Positions 25,501 through 38,319 of a stretch of 64,000 nucleotides of DNA are shown piece after piece; the stretch's first letter is position 1, and each line of letters starts with the position of its first letter. The stretch spans positions 7,874,001 to 7,938,000 of the forward strand of contig NC_060019.1 in assembly GCF_021134715.1 (NCBI RefSeq), given 5' to 3'. A model generated the notes under the pieces. It worked only from the letters and a program-made list of their open reading frames with translations, made no database searches and was not told the DNA's origin. Origin of the DNA: Daphnia pulex (taxonomy: Eukaryota; Arthropoda; Branchiopoda; Diplostraca; Daphniidae). The translations under genes were made by a program, and so were the position numbers.

Positions 25501-28500
25501 AGAATGGAGAGGAGAAATACCTCCGCGGATATTTCAATTCCTTTTTTCCATATTAGATTTGATAAGCCATTTGGACAATTGCTGGACGAACCAAAAATTC
25601 AAAAGAGATGCTGACCATGTATGTAAAACAGGAGCATGTAGAGTCTACACACACATTGGAATGATTTATATACCCCCCGTTGCTGGATGTTCCATGCTGC
25701 TAATAATCATCGCAAAAATCCGGTGCAGATTATATCGAATAACCCAAAAGAATTTTTGAAATTCCTGAATTTCTCTACGACGTATAGCTGCTGTACATTT
25801 GAAAATTCGCGTACAAGATCCTTTTTTTAGCACCTTTTATTATTAAAATACGGAGAGAGGATATATCTGTTGGATCTTCCTATAAAGTAAATCTATTGTA
25901 CAATTTTTATCTCTCCGATTTTTGAATCGCCCAGGAGATTATGGCACTCTACCGCCGTTTTTATTGAACCAATTTAGATTCTCTTTTCTTTTCCATTCTT
26001 CTTCTCTTCTTTTATATTATTCCCTACACTATTTCCATTCAACTGTATATGCATAGCGTCTATACTTGATACTATTTGTGTGTTCGAGTGTCGAATTGTA
26101 GATTCGACGCCTCTGCTGCTTGAACCGCGTCGGATCTTTTCGCTCTATTTTCGGTATACCATCACCAATCCAAAAACCAAATATTGTGGCAGCTTTGACG
26201 GTTCGACACGTTCTTTAAAGGTCTATATATACACAACACTCTCAGCAGCCGCCGCTCTAATATAGTCGAACATTTCCGACTCGAGTTTCAATTGTTGTCA
26301 AATTTTTGTTCTTCTTCCCTTTTCAATCGGACACGCTCGTCGAACACCAGTGAATAACAGACACAGAGAGGAAACGAAAATGTCTGCACGTGTCCAAACA
26401 AACCCGTATATCAATAATAAATAAATATAGATTTTTTTTGTGTGTCGTATTATTATTGGTTGCGTCTATTACCGAATATCTCTAATATCTGTCGCCTATA
26501 TCCAGCAGAACAAAATATGCCACATCCATTTTGACACAACAGTTATCATCTCTCCATTGTGTTATCAACTGTGAATGTATGTCCACTTTGAGGTACGTCT
26601 ATTATTATAGTTGGTCTATATTAGAGGCAGACATGTCTGCATTGTATTTATGTAGACTCTCATCGAACGGCCATTTGGATATTTTTACACCAGTACAAAA
26701 CCTGTACAAAACATTTCGACATTTAATGGCCAGCAATCCGCCGTTAGAAAACGGTAGAAAATTCGCGTTCTATCAAGGATTATTATACATTATTTGAATG
26801 TCTAAAAATAAATATTGAGCGACAATTCTAACCGGAAACGGAACACGTACATTCTTTGTTTCCATCTATAAGCGCACCAGAAGTCCAGTTTCCTATTTAT
26901 TGCTATTGGTTGGCTTTCATCAAAGGCGAATAATACAATCCACACAGAGCATAGCAGTCAGCGAGGGAATAAAACGAGCGCTAATAAGAGCCAAAGTGGG
27001 AATCGTTAGATGTAGGCTACAACACACATTTGCTCCTATATGTACATCTATACAGCCTATAGGAGTGTAGGGCCAGCCAGGAACCTTTTAGCGCCTTCTG
27101 CTGTTATTATTGCTGTCAACTCGGCTCTTTCTCACACAGTTCCTATTTTCTATTGCTCTACACTCTGCGTGATTGACCTTTGACTGATTGGCTATAACCC
27201 TTTTTTTCTTTTTTTCTTTTGGCCAGGAGTATAGATGAGGGGGGGACCATCTCTCTCTATACTCTTTGACATATTGTTGGCCAGCCACCAGGGGTTAATA
27301 ATGCACTGCGCTCTATAGCTCTTTCACGGCCATCAGCCGGGGCTATAGCTACACAAAAGACATCATTATGTTCCCTCTCTCTCCTTTTTCTGTGATGGGC
27401 CATTTTTCCGTTGGTCCCCCCCCCCCTCACCGCTCACTTTTGGCCCTTTTCACATGACTGGACTCTCTCTCTCCCAGGTATTGACTTTTACATGCACCAA
27501 TCGGACCCTTTCCCATGGACATCCCAGTCATCCCATGGCCAACAGGAAAAAATCGAGTCCGTTATAGATCAAATAGATGAATTATATTAAATGTATATTT
27601 GCATGTGCGTGTATTTATCGATGGAAACCACACGGCCATCAGCGATGACAAGTTGATCGCATCCAGCATCAAGATATATCATATTATACAGATCTAGCTA
27701 TCTCCTCCCGCCCACTCCTCCGCAATATATCTAATGCATTCCTGGAAATGCGGGGTATTATAAATGTTTTATCCTATTATGTGATCGATTTCTCTGGAAA
27801 TTCAACTGTCTCTCGTGGGCTATAACAGCATTCAACTGTCAATAACACACGTATTTCTAATACATAGCGTCCAGCTATTATAACAATTCTCAGCACCTTC
27901 TGAACGAACGAACTTTTGGATATGCAAATGTGACTACGTATTTAGATCAAACCTCTTCTGTATATAAATACATGAAAGCTGTGTGCAACTGCGTATTGAT
28001 TTCCCTCCATATTTGTATATATAATACTCCGGAAAAGTTGAGCGATGGTGAAATGGAAAGATGAGAGAAAAGAGTATATGTATAAGGATATAGAAAATTA
28101 CGCGAGTTATATAACACAGCAGCAGCAGAGAGAGAGAGACTCTCTGCGCATTCAATCTCCCGCGGGAATTGTGTGTATTTATTAATCGGCTCGGCAGTGG
28201 TTTTCCACATATACAGAACAACATCCAGCGCTATACCCTGGCTATACCGTACGTACTCAACAGACTCTGCTACTCGGTAGATATTATATAGGATATCATA
28301 TATAAGAAAAGGAGAGAGAGAAGCCGTCGAGTTGCAATCTCATTTTCTCTCTGATATGATGATGATTCTCCTAGCCCATAGGAGAAAGAGAAGCCGCAGT
28401 CCCCCCCCCCCCCTTCTGCTACCACCGCCACCATCGCCTATCTCTTTTCCGTGTCTCTGCTGGATCATATTTACAAGCGGTTAGAGACTTATGTATGTGT

Positions 28501-31500
28501 ATAATATCAAAGGAGTATATAGCACATAGTATACACACACACAGACACACAGACACACATGTAAGGCTGCTGCCGCTGTGGGACTTTTGGGACCGCGGGA
28601 AATAGGAGCCAGGAGCCAGCTCGCGCGCTATATGATGTATATACATAGGAGACTGCACGGCCAATCAGAAAGGCGGGTCTTTCATCATGGCCGGAGCCAG
28701 CAACTCCTTGATGGGCTGCTTTAGGGAATTCGGCACGTTGCCCCAATCCGCTTACATGTACACACTGGGCTCTCTCTCTCTCTCTCTCTGTGCTGTGTGT
28801 GTGCTGTGTGTTACCTATACAACCCCGCCGTCGCTTTTTAATCAAGGAGCGGGTGCCCAACATGTTATTTTCAATATGCGCTGCTGGTTAGAGATAGAGC
28901 TAGAGAGATGGGGTGGGACCACCATATCGACTTCTCTATAGCAGCCCGTTGGGAGAGGCAAAAGATAATGCGCCAAAGTCGCCAGAAAACGGCAGGAATA
29001 AATCTCTACCGGTAGTAGATATAATAATATAGATCTCTTATATTCCACCCTATAACTGCTGACGTATTGCGTAACCGTCTAACCGATACGACACATTTTC
29101 TTATTTAAAAAAAAAAAACATATAGAAGATGGATGGTAACAATAGCGGTCATTTGTTTTGTGTTTGATAATACCATTCTAATATTCTTTCATTCCGTATG
29201 TGTGCGGAGTCATGGCTCGATCCGCTGGTTGTACAAACACAACAGGTGATGATGTTCGGTTTTTATTTTTTCAAAAAAAGAAAAAAGGAATCCTCCGTAA
29301 TAAACGCAGGTGTTGTTGGGGGATTTAGTATAATAACACACACAAAGAAATACCCAAGAAAAATCCAGGAATAAGAATAAGAGTTGCTGGTGGGAGAAGA
29401 AGAAGAAAAAAAGGAACAATAATAATAAACGATTGCTGTGAGCGCAATCGGCGGCGGTGGATGATCGCGGTGTCGAGATTGTGCTCGAGGAATTTGTCGG
29501 CGTATAACAAGAAGAAGAGGAAGACGAAGAAAACGAAAAAAGTTGAAAAAGAAAAAAAGAGTGCTAACAGGAGACCCGGGCGTTTCAAAAAGAAAAAAGA
29601 AGAAGAAGAAGAAGAGAGAAAGAGCCGCCTTCAACAAGTTAAGTGCTGCCCTTTTGTGTGTGTACCGTGTGTGTGTGTGTGTACCTTCTTCTTCTTCTTT
29701 TTTACGTATACGTCATCGACAGTCTCCGCTAGAAAGAGAAAAATGAAAAAAAAAACTGGAGGGGATAGTAGTTGAAAGAGGTCCATTATCGACACCATCC
29801 GATCAGCACCTTTCTTCTTCTTCCACTTGCTGATGGCACTGCTGTGTTTGAAAATCCCGGCGCGCGGGTGTTGTTACACACAGATGGATACGGATACATA
29901 TTTTTCTCGCGCCCCTACACACACACACACATAGATATGTTGCTGTAACTCATCTCTGTCTATTTGGCTGCTTGTTATATCCGCTTGAGAGTTTTCCTGC
30001 TGTATCTCACTCAACTATCCGTTTGACTTCTTTTTTTTTTCCCACACGATGAATCTTCTTCTTCTTCTTTTATTATATTCAAGACACGACCGTTTTTGTG
30101 TGTGTGTTTCTTTGATTCCGCCGGAATGGTGGAGGGGGGAGGGGATAGGGAAAAATATTTTCTTATTCTTCCGCTCCGGATGGAATAATAACTCAGTTGA
30201 ATGATGCCGATTCGTTTCTTTTTCCACTGCGGGGAATTTCTGTGTATAGTGTGAAGATAGAGAATAACCTGCCAAAGAAATCATTTCATTCCAGTTTGAC
30301 TATACTTTTTTATCATTTGATTATATGATACAGCATAAATGGGATGTATCAAATTGTTTAGCTTTTCCGTTGCGACTTCCATCAATCCGTCATTTGCCAA
30401 CGTTTCTATTTGTTTGTGACATAGCATAGCTCAGCGGCTAAATAGAACTATAACGGGCCCATTATATACCGATGATGTGGGAGAACAAACGGCGCATCCA
30501 ACATATTCCGCACCGCCCGCCAAATGGCTCGATTCCGGCCGAGAAAATTGACAATGGAAACGAAAAAAAAGTCTTCTTCTATTCCGGAAATCATTATGTC
30601 ATCCTCTGCCAGGACTACAAAGGCTGCCTGCCCGGCTTTTCATTATATATTGCTGGACGGACTCTTGTGAAATCGAGATGATCAACTTGTATAAGAGAGA
30701 GAGTTGCACAGCAGCAGCGTAGGCTGGTCCCAATAAGTTGGCGTAGAGTCTATAACTGTTGGCTTCTCTGTGATGTGTGTAGACTATCTCTAACCGGCAG
30801 CCCTATGATGGCGTGTCTCGTTATAAACGTACGCCATGTTTAATCATCCGAATAATGACTCGACGCTGCCATACAGACCAGCAACACACCAACACACATA
30901 CAACACAATACACATAGAAGGACACAAAGTTATAGGCTACGTATACACATATAATAGAAGGTAGGATAACTGGAAAACTATCCGCAGTTCCAGCAGCCTA
31001 CATCATAGCTCGTCTACTACTCTCGCTACTTTTCTCTTTTCCGGCTCTTCCACCGGAATTAATTATCCCTCTCTTATAATATGTTAGACTCTCTACTTAT
31101 ACCAGTAGCTTTCGCCATCGAGAGCCTCTATATATAATAGAACCTTCCCTCGTTTCTCCAGCCTCCCTCCTCCCCCTCCCCCCCCCCTTTTTTCGCCTAT
31201 ACACATCCATCCCCCGGAATATAGTAGCCGGCCCTAAACAGACGCAAAGATTTAATCCGATATTTCGTTCCGCAGCAGCCTACACGGCAGGCCCCCATTG
31301 TGCTCGATTATGTACATCAACTTGGTATTCAATCGCTCGGTCGATCATGGGAGGCCATTTTGATGGCACGCCATACAACACACACACAAAGTATTATACA
31401 TGTGCGTGATGAATTGAATGTACAGTGCTGGAGAGAGCACAGGGAATCCTCTCGGCTATATGGCCATCCGGAATGTCAGTCATGCAGATGGACATTGGAG

Positions 31501-33000
31501 CTAGAGGAGTTCAGCAGCACGAGCGCGCGTGTCAACGGGGCCCATTCACACGGCGATTAGTATATAGTCCTATAGCGAATAAGACTGGACGAAAAATATG
31601 TCCGAAAGCCGTTTGTCCTTTTGTGTTGGACTAAATACATTTCGGCTCAATACCCAGCGGCTGTGTGCGCTCACATACTGCAATAACTGCTGCTTTCGCA
31701 AAATAATTAACTCCTTTTTTGGATCTCACGCGAATTCGTGACTCGATCGATCTGTAGGGGATGACATCAGCTGTTTGTCTTCCACCAATCACGAAAGATT
31801 ATGTTCCGAAGCGTTTTCTTGTAAATTCGTTTGAATTACCCGCCAACTCTTCTTATAACCGAATCCTTCAGCAGAGAAACGACTGGATGTATAAAAAAGA
31901 GACAGATGTAAATGTGTGGGGTTTGTTTTGATAGAGTGTGGTGCTGTGTGTAATATACTTGACGTGAATAGTTGTGCACCCCTCTTGTTGATGTTGATGC
32001 TATTAGAGTTGTCATTCCGGACGGAGGGGCTTTTAAAAAAATAATCCGTTGAGTTCATGTTCACCTGGACTCAGCACAGCAGCGTCGTTTTCCATCGTTG
32101 ATTCTCTTCTCGATGGCTTGTATCCTTCAACTGAGTAAGGGGAAAACTTAAACAAATGTTGTGACAAGAGTCGAATAGCTATTACAATAGGCTAGAGTGC
32201 GGAGAGCAGACTATAAATTCGGTTAGGTTGAACGAGTGAAGCGCTCCCAAGGAATGCGATGGAAATATTTCTGGGAAAAAGTTTCCACATTTCTTGTACA
32301 CTGCTGCTGTAGCCGACACGTGGCATCAAATGATTAAAAATAAAACACTACTTTTTGACGTTCACTATATTCATTACAAAGTTGCGCAAAGCAAGCAATT
32401 AACAAAGTCTCTGAAATATTAATAGACTTTAACGTCAAACACACTTTTGCTTTAGACTCGGCAAAGAAAAATCTGAGGAAAAGAGCAGTTTGAATATTAG
32501 GAATAGAAATGCAATGTTCAGAGATAAGTTAAAGGCTAGAAATTTGAGCCCATAAGTCATGAGAAAGTCCGCTCGTGTTGTTGTAAAAGTCTCATCTGCC
32601 GTGTAATTATTAAATTCTCATCAGCTGGAACCAGCAAATTTGAGTATGCAAGTCGAGCTTAAAGCGGGTTCTAGTTCCTTATCCAATTTAATATGTGCTG
32701 GAGCTCTATGTTTTTTTTTTTATATCTGAACGATTACTTTTGGATTAACTCGGAACAAATCTAGCCTGATTTTTTTAAAGCTATAGCTTCGTTCTGTGAT
32801 TTTCATTTAACCTGTAATTGTAGTTTATATGTGCTCAACTTGCTAGTAACGATTAACGAACGGCGTTCATTTTAGTGTACAACCTATGCATAAAAAAATC
32901 TTTTCTTAGCAAATTGGAAATTAATGTGAAAAAAAATTTTACTTTACCATTTTTCATTACCATAAACTGAAGCAGAGATGATAAATCATGAAGTGTACCA
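19572..33000. other. Gene desert upstream of the forkhead gene
   Basis: About 13 kb with no supported gene. It includes TG/CA microsatellites (for example 21016-21037), purine-rich AAG/GAG tracts facing TTC tracts (29390-29420, 29590-29625, 29685-29702, 30056-30070), long C runs (27417-27426, 28400-28414) and GAGA-type repeats near 28126-28142. As the 5' flank of an isolated head-patterning gene it is the most likely place for its enhancers; this is inference. A weak coding-like patch at 30475-30645 is listed separately. Confidence 0.5.
30475..30645 (+). other. Weak coding-like patch
   Basis: An open frame of about 57 codons with balanced composition amid low-complexity DNA. Its peptide contains EKKVFFYSGNHYVILCQDY, which loosely recalls a hemopexin-type blade, but the resemblance is too short to name. 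No flanking splice signals are convincing. It may be chance. Confidence 0.15.
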
Positions 33001-33041
33001 GTGTCTGCATTTCACTACTCAACAGTTTGAGCATCACTGCA

Positions 33042-33055
33042 CGCCATCTAGTGGC
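33042..33055 (+). promoter_or_regulatory. CTCF-like site (CGCCATCTAGTGGC)
   Basis: CGCCATCTAGTGGC closely resembles the insect and vertebrate CTCF core (CCATCTAGTGG type). An inverted partner, GCGCTAGATGGCC, lies about 500 bp downstream. It lies between the forkhead gene desert and SNAPC4, where an insulator would be sensible. Binding is inference only. Confidence 0.3.
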
Positions 33056-33558
33056 AAATTGTAGATTAATTAATAGCGGATTTCCGTTCCTAGTCGTTGC
33101 CTATCTCTTCACCTGTCTCGCTTGCTCCGTACGTATTTCTCTTCCATCTAAACGACTAATTAAAAAAAGAGATAACTATGAGAATAAGAAGAACCAATCA
33201 TATCACGAATCACGATCAAAATATAATGCCAACTCGGATGCGAATGGGATGAGAAATAATATCGCCAAGCTTCCAAAAGTAAAAATTGCTCGAAAATTGT
33301 GTCGTTATAAATAACAGCGCATTTCTTACATGTTTACCTAACAACCTTAATCCAAGGCAATTAATTTGGGAGTGTATTCACTATTCAGCTGCAGTGAATA
33401 CACCAAAATCACCGCATCCACCAAAATGTGTTATTCATTATGCGGTATTAAATTTCACAGTGCCTACGTGTCTACCTGAACGTAAACCGCATCCATCCAA
33501 ATCACACGAATGGATAAGTAAAAACGGTTAAAATACAAAATTCGTGTAATGAATCCGA

Positions 33559-33571
33559 GCGCTAGATGGCC
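33559..33571 (-). promoter_or_regulatory. CTCF-like site, inverted partner
   Basis: GCGCTAGATGGCC on the plus strand reads GGCCATCTAGCGC on the minus strand. It is divergent to the site at 33042 and forms a pair of oppositely oriented CTCF-like motifs. Confidence 0.25.
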
Positions 33572-34355
33572 ATGGATCGCAAAACAAGAAAAAGAGAGAG
33601 AGCTGACATCGAGCAGACACAATTTTGTTTATTGGGGTAAAAGTAAAACGGATCGTCTAATTGGAGTAATTGCTGATTGTTTAAAAAAAAAACGTGATTT
33701 TATTGATGTTGTTATCAGACGGAGTATCTCTAATATATGACGTCATGAAGCTATGAAAAAAAGAAAGACATCTGGTGAGTGATGATCAAAATGGGCTGGC
33801 ATCATGCTGGCACTCTGTTTAGCCCACACCTTCCCAGTTCCCACCCTCACACAACTCAACCAACATTTCAACTTTCAATTACGTTTGTTTGTTATCTTCA
33901 TGTTCTAACGTAGTCTCATGGTAGTTTGAACTTCAGAGGATTGTGTTGCATTCAGAGTTTTGCCGGAATTTCATTTTCTATGATAAATTGGAGTTAGACA
34001 TTGAGCATTCTTTCTGGTGTGTGAATAATTTGTTGCGTGTCTAAGTGCTAGCTGGTGCTAGATTTTAGCCAGCAAGTTGTGTAAGTAAAGTTTTGTTGTT
34101 TTTCAGTGATTCAGGTCTTATTTTTGCTATTTCTGGGGTGTAAGTCAAAGAGGAAACACCCAGTTTCTTTCAGACCTCTTGTCAATAAGGTTTGCCAACA
34201 ATCTTGTCAGCTGAGCAATTAGTCTGTCGTGCTTTTGTCCTTAGGCTAAAGATTATTCTTGTTACTTGGGGTTTGTGCTTACGCCTGGTATTTTATTTTT
34301 TTTTCTACTTACTTTGTCTCATATGTTATATTATTCATTCTGGTTTAGACTAAAG

Positions 34356-37026
34356 ATGGCTGACTCCTGGGACCTACCCTTTAATCCTGATGAAATTTAC
34401 ACAGTGGAGATCCTAAACAACACAGAAATACTAACAGACCCTACTCTGTGTTTGTTTATCCTTGGACAGGGGAACCCTAATGAGGTAATTACAGTTGAGA
34501 CAATCTTCTGAGTGTAAGTATATGTATGCTGGTATTGCAGTACCCAGTGGATTTTCCTTGTGCAGCTGCTGACATTGTAGCCGATAGTCAAACACTCCAA
34601 ACTGCAACATAGCATGTGTGTTTCAAAGTTGATCTAGTAGCCAAGGTGTTTCAGAATGAGGTCATCAGTAATGTATTGATAACAAATTGTTGCTATTTTG
34701 AATATATTGTTTTAATTTTGTTAAAAGCGATAATCTCTCTATAGACTACAATTTTTTTTATGGATATTTTCTTTAGATGGAATTTGAAGAATCGAATTCG
34801 GGTTCGAATCTTGATCTCCAACATGGATCTCCAACAATGATCTCTGAAAATGTTGACGGTTATGAGGTAATATTACTTGAGTCTGTCTCCTAAATAAAAT
34901 TTTAGGAACATGTTTTTGTAGTTATGACGTATTTAAAAAATGTATCGTATTTATATGCTAAACAGAGTTTGAGAATCGTGTGTAAAAAGTGTCCCACATC
35001 TCATAATATATTGAATTTATGTTGCACATTTTTCCAGGAGGATTTTATCGCTGACTTTGATATTTACCAACCTGTTAATATACCAGATTTTGATTCCAAT
35101 GTGGAACACGTAGTACGTCAGAATAGCAGTGAAAATGATGAAGGAACCCTTCAAATGGTAATGACACTTTTTCTCTTAATTTATACCATCTTTTTAAATG
35201 GTGGTGTGTACAAAATGTGTACCACTTATGTATCTAAATGCATAATTCTTTTTACTCTATCTAGGATGGCTTTGGCCAAGAGCAACGTGCGAAAGCTGGA
35301 TTGTATGATGAAGCTATAGCGGCCAACAAAGAGTATTGTGCTGTGTTGATAAAGTTCCTAGAAGAACTTAACGAAAGAAAATCGCTGTTAGAAAAACGAC
35401 ATCGCTTATTGAAAGAAGAGATTTGGCGTCTGAAAACAAATGCTGGGGAAAAGACAAGAAAGAGAGATGTCATGAAACGACTGAGCTTTTCTAATTTTGG
35501 ATATCCTTATTTTAAGGATAAGGATGGTAAACCTCTACCAGGTAATATAAAACTCAGTGTATTTCTTCCAATTGATTTCATATCTAATTTTTTTGTTTAG
35601 TATACGAAGAAGCTCTACGTTTGAACAAAATTCTTCGTTTTGAGCCATCTTTCTACACCCCTAAGCCGAAAATGCTTCCAAAACAAGAAGAAAAATTGAA
35701 CGAAGTCCTCTTGAGGCATTTAATACGAATCGCCTTAAACAAACTGACGAGTGAAAGAGAGAACGTGAAGATTATTTTGACGGAGAAGGCGGCTAAAGGG
35801 TCCCCGCACAAAACTTTGTCAAACAAACTTGAAAGTTTTGATAAACAGATCAAAGAAGTAAATGTGAACCCAAAAAAATGGTTTAAAGATCCAGCTGTGT
35901 TTAATCTAATCGACTGGAAGGAGATCGCCTCGGAGGTGTTCCCACATCAAATTGGCTACGATGGAGTGTTCGTTAGGAGATGGTGGATGGTGAAACTAGA
36001 TCCTAGCTTCAAGAGGGGTCAGCTTACGGCCAAGGAAATCGATTGTTTGAAGAAAATTACTAAAGACTATCCTGAAGATCAATATATGGACTTTCAAGCC
36101 ATAGCGACACAAATATCTACGGAAACAAAAGTAAGAAAACGACATGTTTTTCAACTATTCAAATATTACCAGACGAGGTTGAACGAAAAAAACCGCAAAT
36201 TTCGTTGGACTAAGGTAAAATTACTAAAATTCTTTACTATATAGTTTTAAACTGATTCCTGTCATTTATTATTTAGGCGGAAGAGGAACGTTTGTGTGTT
36301 CTCCAGAAGGAAATGGATCCCAACGTACTCAGACAAGAAAAGTGTAAAAGGCTTCGCTCGGCTTTTCCTGGGAGGTCTGTCTCTCAAATGGAGGCAAAAC
36401 TCCGCAGACTTTCCCCAACACCTGCCAAGTCACCGTCCAGATGTCTTCCCGCTGCAATCAAATCAGTTGTAACCCCGTCGAAAACACCACGTGGGCGTCC
36501 GAAAAAGCCCGAAAAGTCAGCTTTGCATCTGAAGATCGCCAAGTTGTGCTCTCTCTACAAATCCATCCATCGGGGAAACCGCCGTAAAACATCGCTCCCA
36601 GGCGACGGACGTCGTAATGGATTGATATTAAGTGCCATCCAACGACTGTTGCCATTGAAAACCGATCAAGGGAAAATCCCCCGCGAGGCCAGCGAATTGG
36701 TGGCAGCTAGAGTTGCCGAGAAGGATCTTGGAGCTGTTGAGGTAATGCTCAGTATTCCGGAGTCCAATCTTAATTCGAAGATCAGTTTTCTGTCCAATTT
36801 GGCCTCTCTTACTGGTTTAAGAGGACTAATGCTGAGTCTAGAGGGCACAAGTCAGTCTGTCGAAGTTGAAATTGAACAAGGAATCTCTGAGACGGAAGTG
36901 AACGAAAAATGCTGCTTGGGAGATCCAGTTGAGATTCAGAAACTGCTGTTTGCACTTGATAAGTGCTTTGGATCATGGGCCAGACCGTTTTTTGAAATCG
37001 AGGCTCCTGTTGATGAAAGGAAGTGA
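34356..37026 (+). CDS. SNAPC4: SNAPC4-like snRNA-activating protein complex subunit (Myb type)
   Basis: Six coding exons, all in phase: 34356-34484, 34777-34866, 35038-35157, 35265-35541, 35601-36214, 36277-37026, giving 659 residues. SNAPC4/SNAP190 is the Myb-repeat subunit of the complex that binds the proximal element of snRNA promoters for RNA polymerases II and III. Supporting signs: a leucine-rich coiled coil (FLEELNERKSLLEKRHRLL) followed by SNFGYPYFKDKDGKPLP, the counterpart of the family's GHFMKPYFKDKVTG segment; then IDWKEIASEVF and WWMVKLDPSFKRGQLTAKE, matching the first Myb-like repeat region; then a Trp-type repeat start, FRWTKAEEERL. An AT-hook core, RGRPKK, lies near residue 483. 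It is much shorter than human SNAPC4 (about 1,470 residues), and the Myb repeats are divergent and fewer. Start: an ATG in the first exon after a likely 5' UTR acceptor (TGGTTTAG). Another Myb/SANT protein is the main alternative. Confidence 0.72.
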
Positions 37027-37919
37027 ATGGATCAAGAATAGATTCTAAGGCTTTGACTAAGGTTGGTTCTGCTTAAAGTTTTTCAAATTTTTCTAAATCT
37101 TATCTTCTTTTTCTCTATTTCATTTTTAGTCTGGTCAAATAGCAGCCCGCGAAGGACGCGACTCGTATTTTGTATAAATTTTCGTATGTATTTACGTCTG
37201 TAAATTTTTTTCTTTTTCAAAATTCTTGAAACTGATAACTGTTTTCATAATTTTAAAAACCCTTGTCTAGTGCATGGTCAAAATTGATTTCTTAAACATA
37301 AAAATTTTATTTTTTTTTACATTCTAGTTTTATCTTATTAGCTTCTTTAATACTTCACTTATACAAAGGTCTTCTTGAATAGCCTACTCGATAAAATCAT
37401 AGTCCTATTAAACTAGATTTTATCCCCGCATTATTTTCAGTGAACTCTTTGTAATTCGAAATGGAGGTTGGAGGATCATAATTTTCAGTAAAGGATTGAT
37501 TGAAGAAGTAGTAGTAGAAGTAGTCTGGATGGTAACGGAGTACGACGGAGTACAGTTTTTTTTTTTTACTTTTCAAATCCAACACTAGAACGGCATAATT
37601 TCACGGTCGACACTAGAATTTATTTTGTCCGTTTTGCTGAAGCTAACAAACCGGAATAACTAGAACTAAATAATTCTGACACTAAAAAACGATCGATCTT
37701 TTCTTTCTAGACCCCACATTAAAAGTAATTTGGTCAAAGCGGACAGTAGCTGTTTTAGCCGTCAGAATGGAAAGCCCATAGAACTTTTGAAATCCTTAAA
37801 CGTTAACGTGTTCAGGGCCGACCCTAGAAAGAAAACATTTACTATTTCTGTAACAGAACGGCTACCGTGTGCATATTTGTTAACCGTTAGTGGACTGTTG
37901 AGTCGGAAGTTTTGAAAGT
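37027..37919. other. SNAPC4 3' flank, AT-rich
   Basis: Likely 3' UTR at first. A possible extra 3' UTR intron ends at TTTTTAG near 37130. The remainder is AT-rich without coding signs. Confidence 0.4.
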
Positions 37920-37925
37920 TAAAAT

Positions 37926-38303
37926 GATCGACCCTGGTTTTCAACGTCAGTCGCAGTCAATGGATTCCACCATTCCGGCACCTTTCAGCATGTCTATAGT
38001 CCGTTGCAGCAATCTTCGTCGACGGTATGCAATATTTTCCCATTCCTTTTCACTCAGAGGTTCAACTAGATCAATCCTGAATGTTCTTTACAGCTTGGAC
38101 TCAACAACAAGGGCCCCACCATTCCGTCGGAGGGCGACATTGAAAAGTACGCGCAGAGCAACCTCAAAATTCACAAGAAGGGCTCCGCAAGAATTTGTCG
38201 ATCCGTAATATATAGTTGATCAAGAATTCAATACGATTCCATCAGCAAGCCGATGGCTATGTTGGAAGGCAAGACGCTGAAGAGGGAGGCCTGCGGTTTG
38301 TTT
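37926..38303 (+). pseudogene. Broken gene fragment resembling a PLEKHH/MAX-1-type MyTH4 region
   Basis: Two exon-like blocks (37926-38024 and 38094-38303) flank a typical 69-bp intron with GT and CAG borders (38025-38093). Block 1 reads FHHSGTFQHVYSPLQQ. Block 2 opens LGLNNKGPTIPSEGDIEKYA and continues with NLKIHKKG. After that the similarity moves to the +1 frame (LRKNLSIRN), meets a stop at TAG, and resumes in another frame as KPMAMLEGKTLKREACGLF. From memory this order resembles the start of the MyTH4 domain of PLEKHH/MAX-1 proteins. The frame changes and stops argue for a decayed copy. The retained intron argues for DNA duplication, not retroposition. No flanking domains were found. The family assignment is tentative. 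Confidence 0.4.
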
Positions 38304-38319
38304 ATATGATTGCATATTT

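Larger units (their letters stand above)
32988..33770. other. AT-rich interval with inverted repeats, no supported gene
   Basis: Three short frames lie here in succession (33002-33314, 33286-33531, 33549-33740 on the plus strand). None has a recognisable domain or continuous splice phase, so I do not call them genes. The interval contains a perfect 11-bp palindromic arm pair (GTGTATTCACT and AGTGAATACAC, about 33373-33404) and two CTCF-like sites in opposite orientation near its ends. Confidence 0.45.

Noticed and set aside
29461..29775. Lys/Glu-rich frame
   Set aside because: Translation of AAG/GAA repeats; no coding character outside the low-complexity tract.
33002..33740. Three successive short frames as a gene upstream of SNAPC4
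   Set aside because: No domain, no splice-phase continuity and AT-driven codon use.
34799..34812. GGGTTCGAATC resembling a tRNA B box
   Set aside because: It lies within SNAPC4 exon 2, with no A box or tRNA fold around it.
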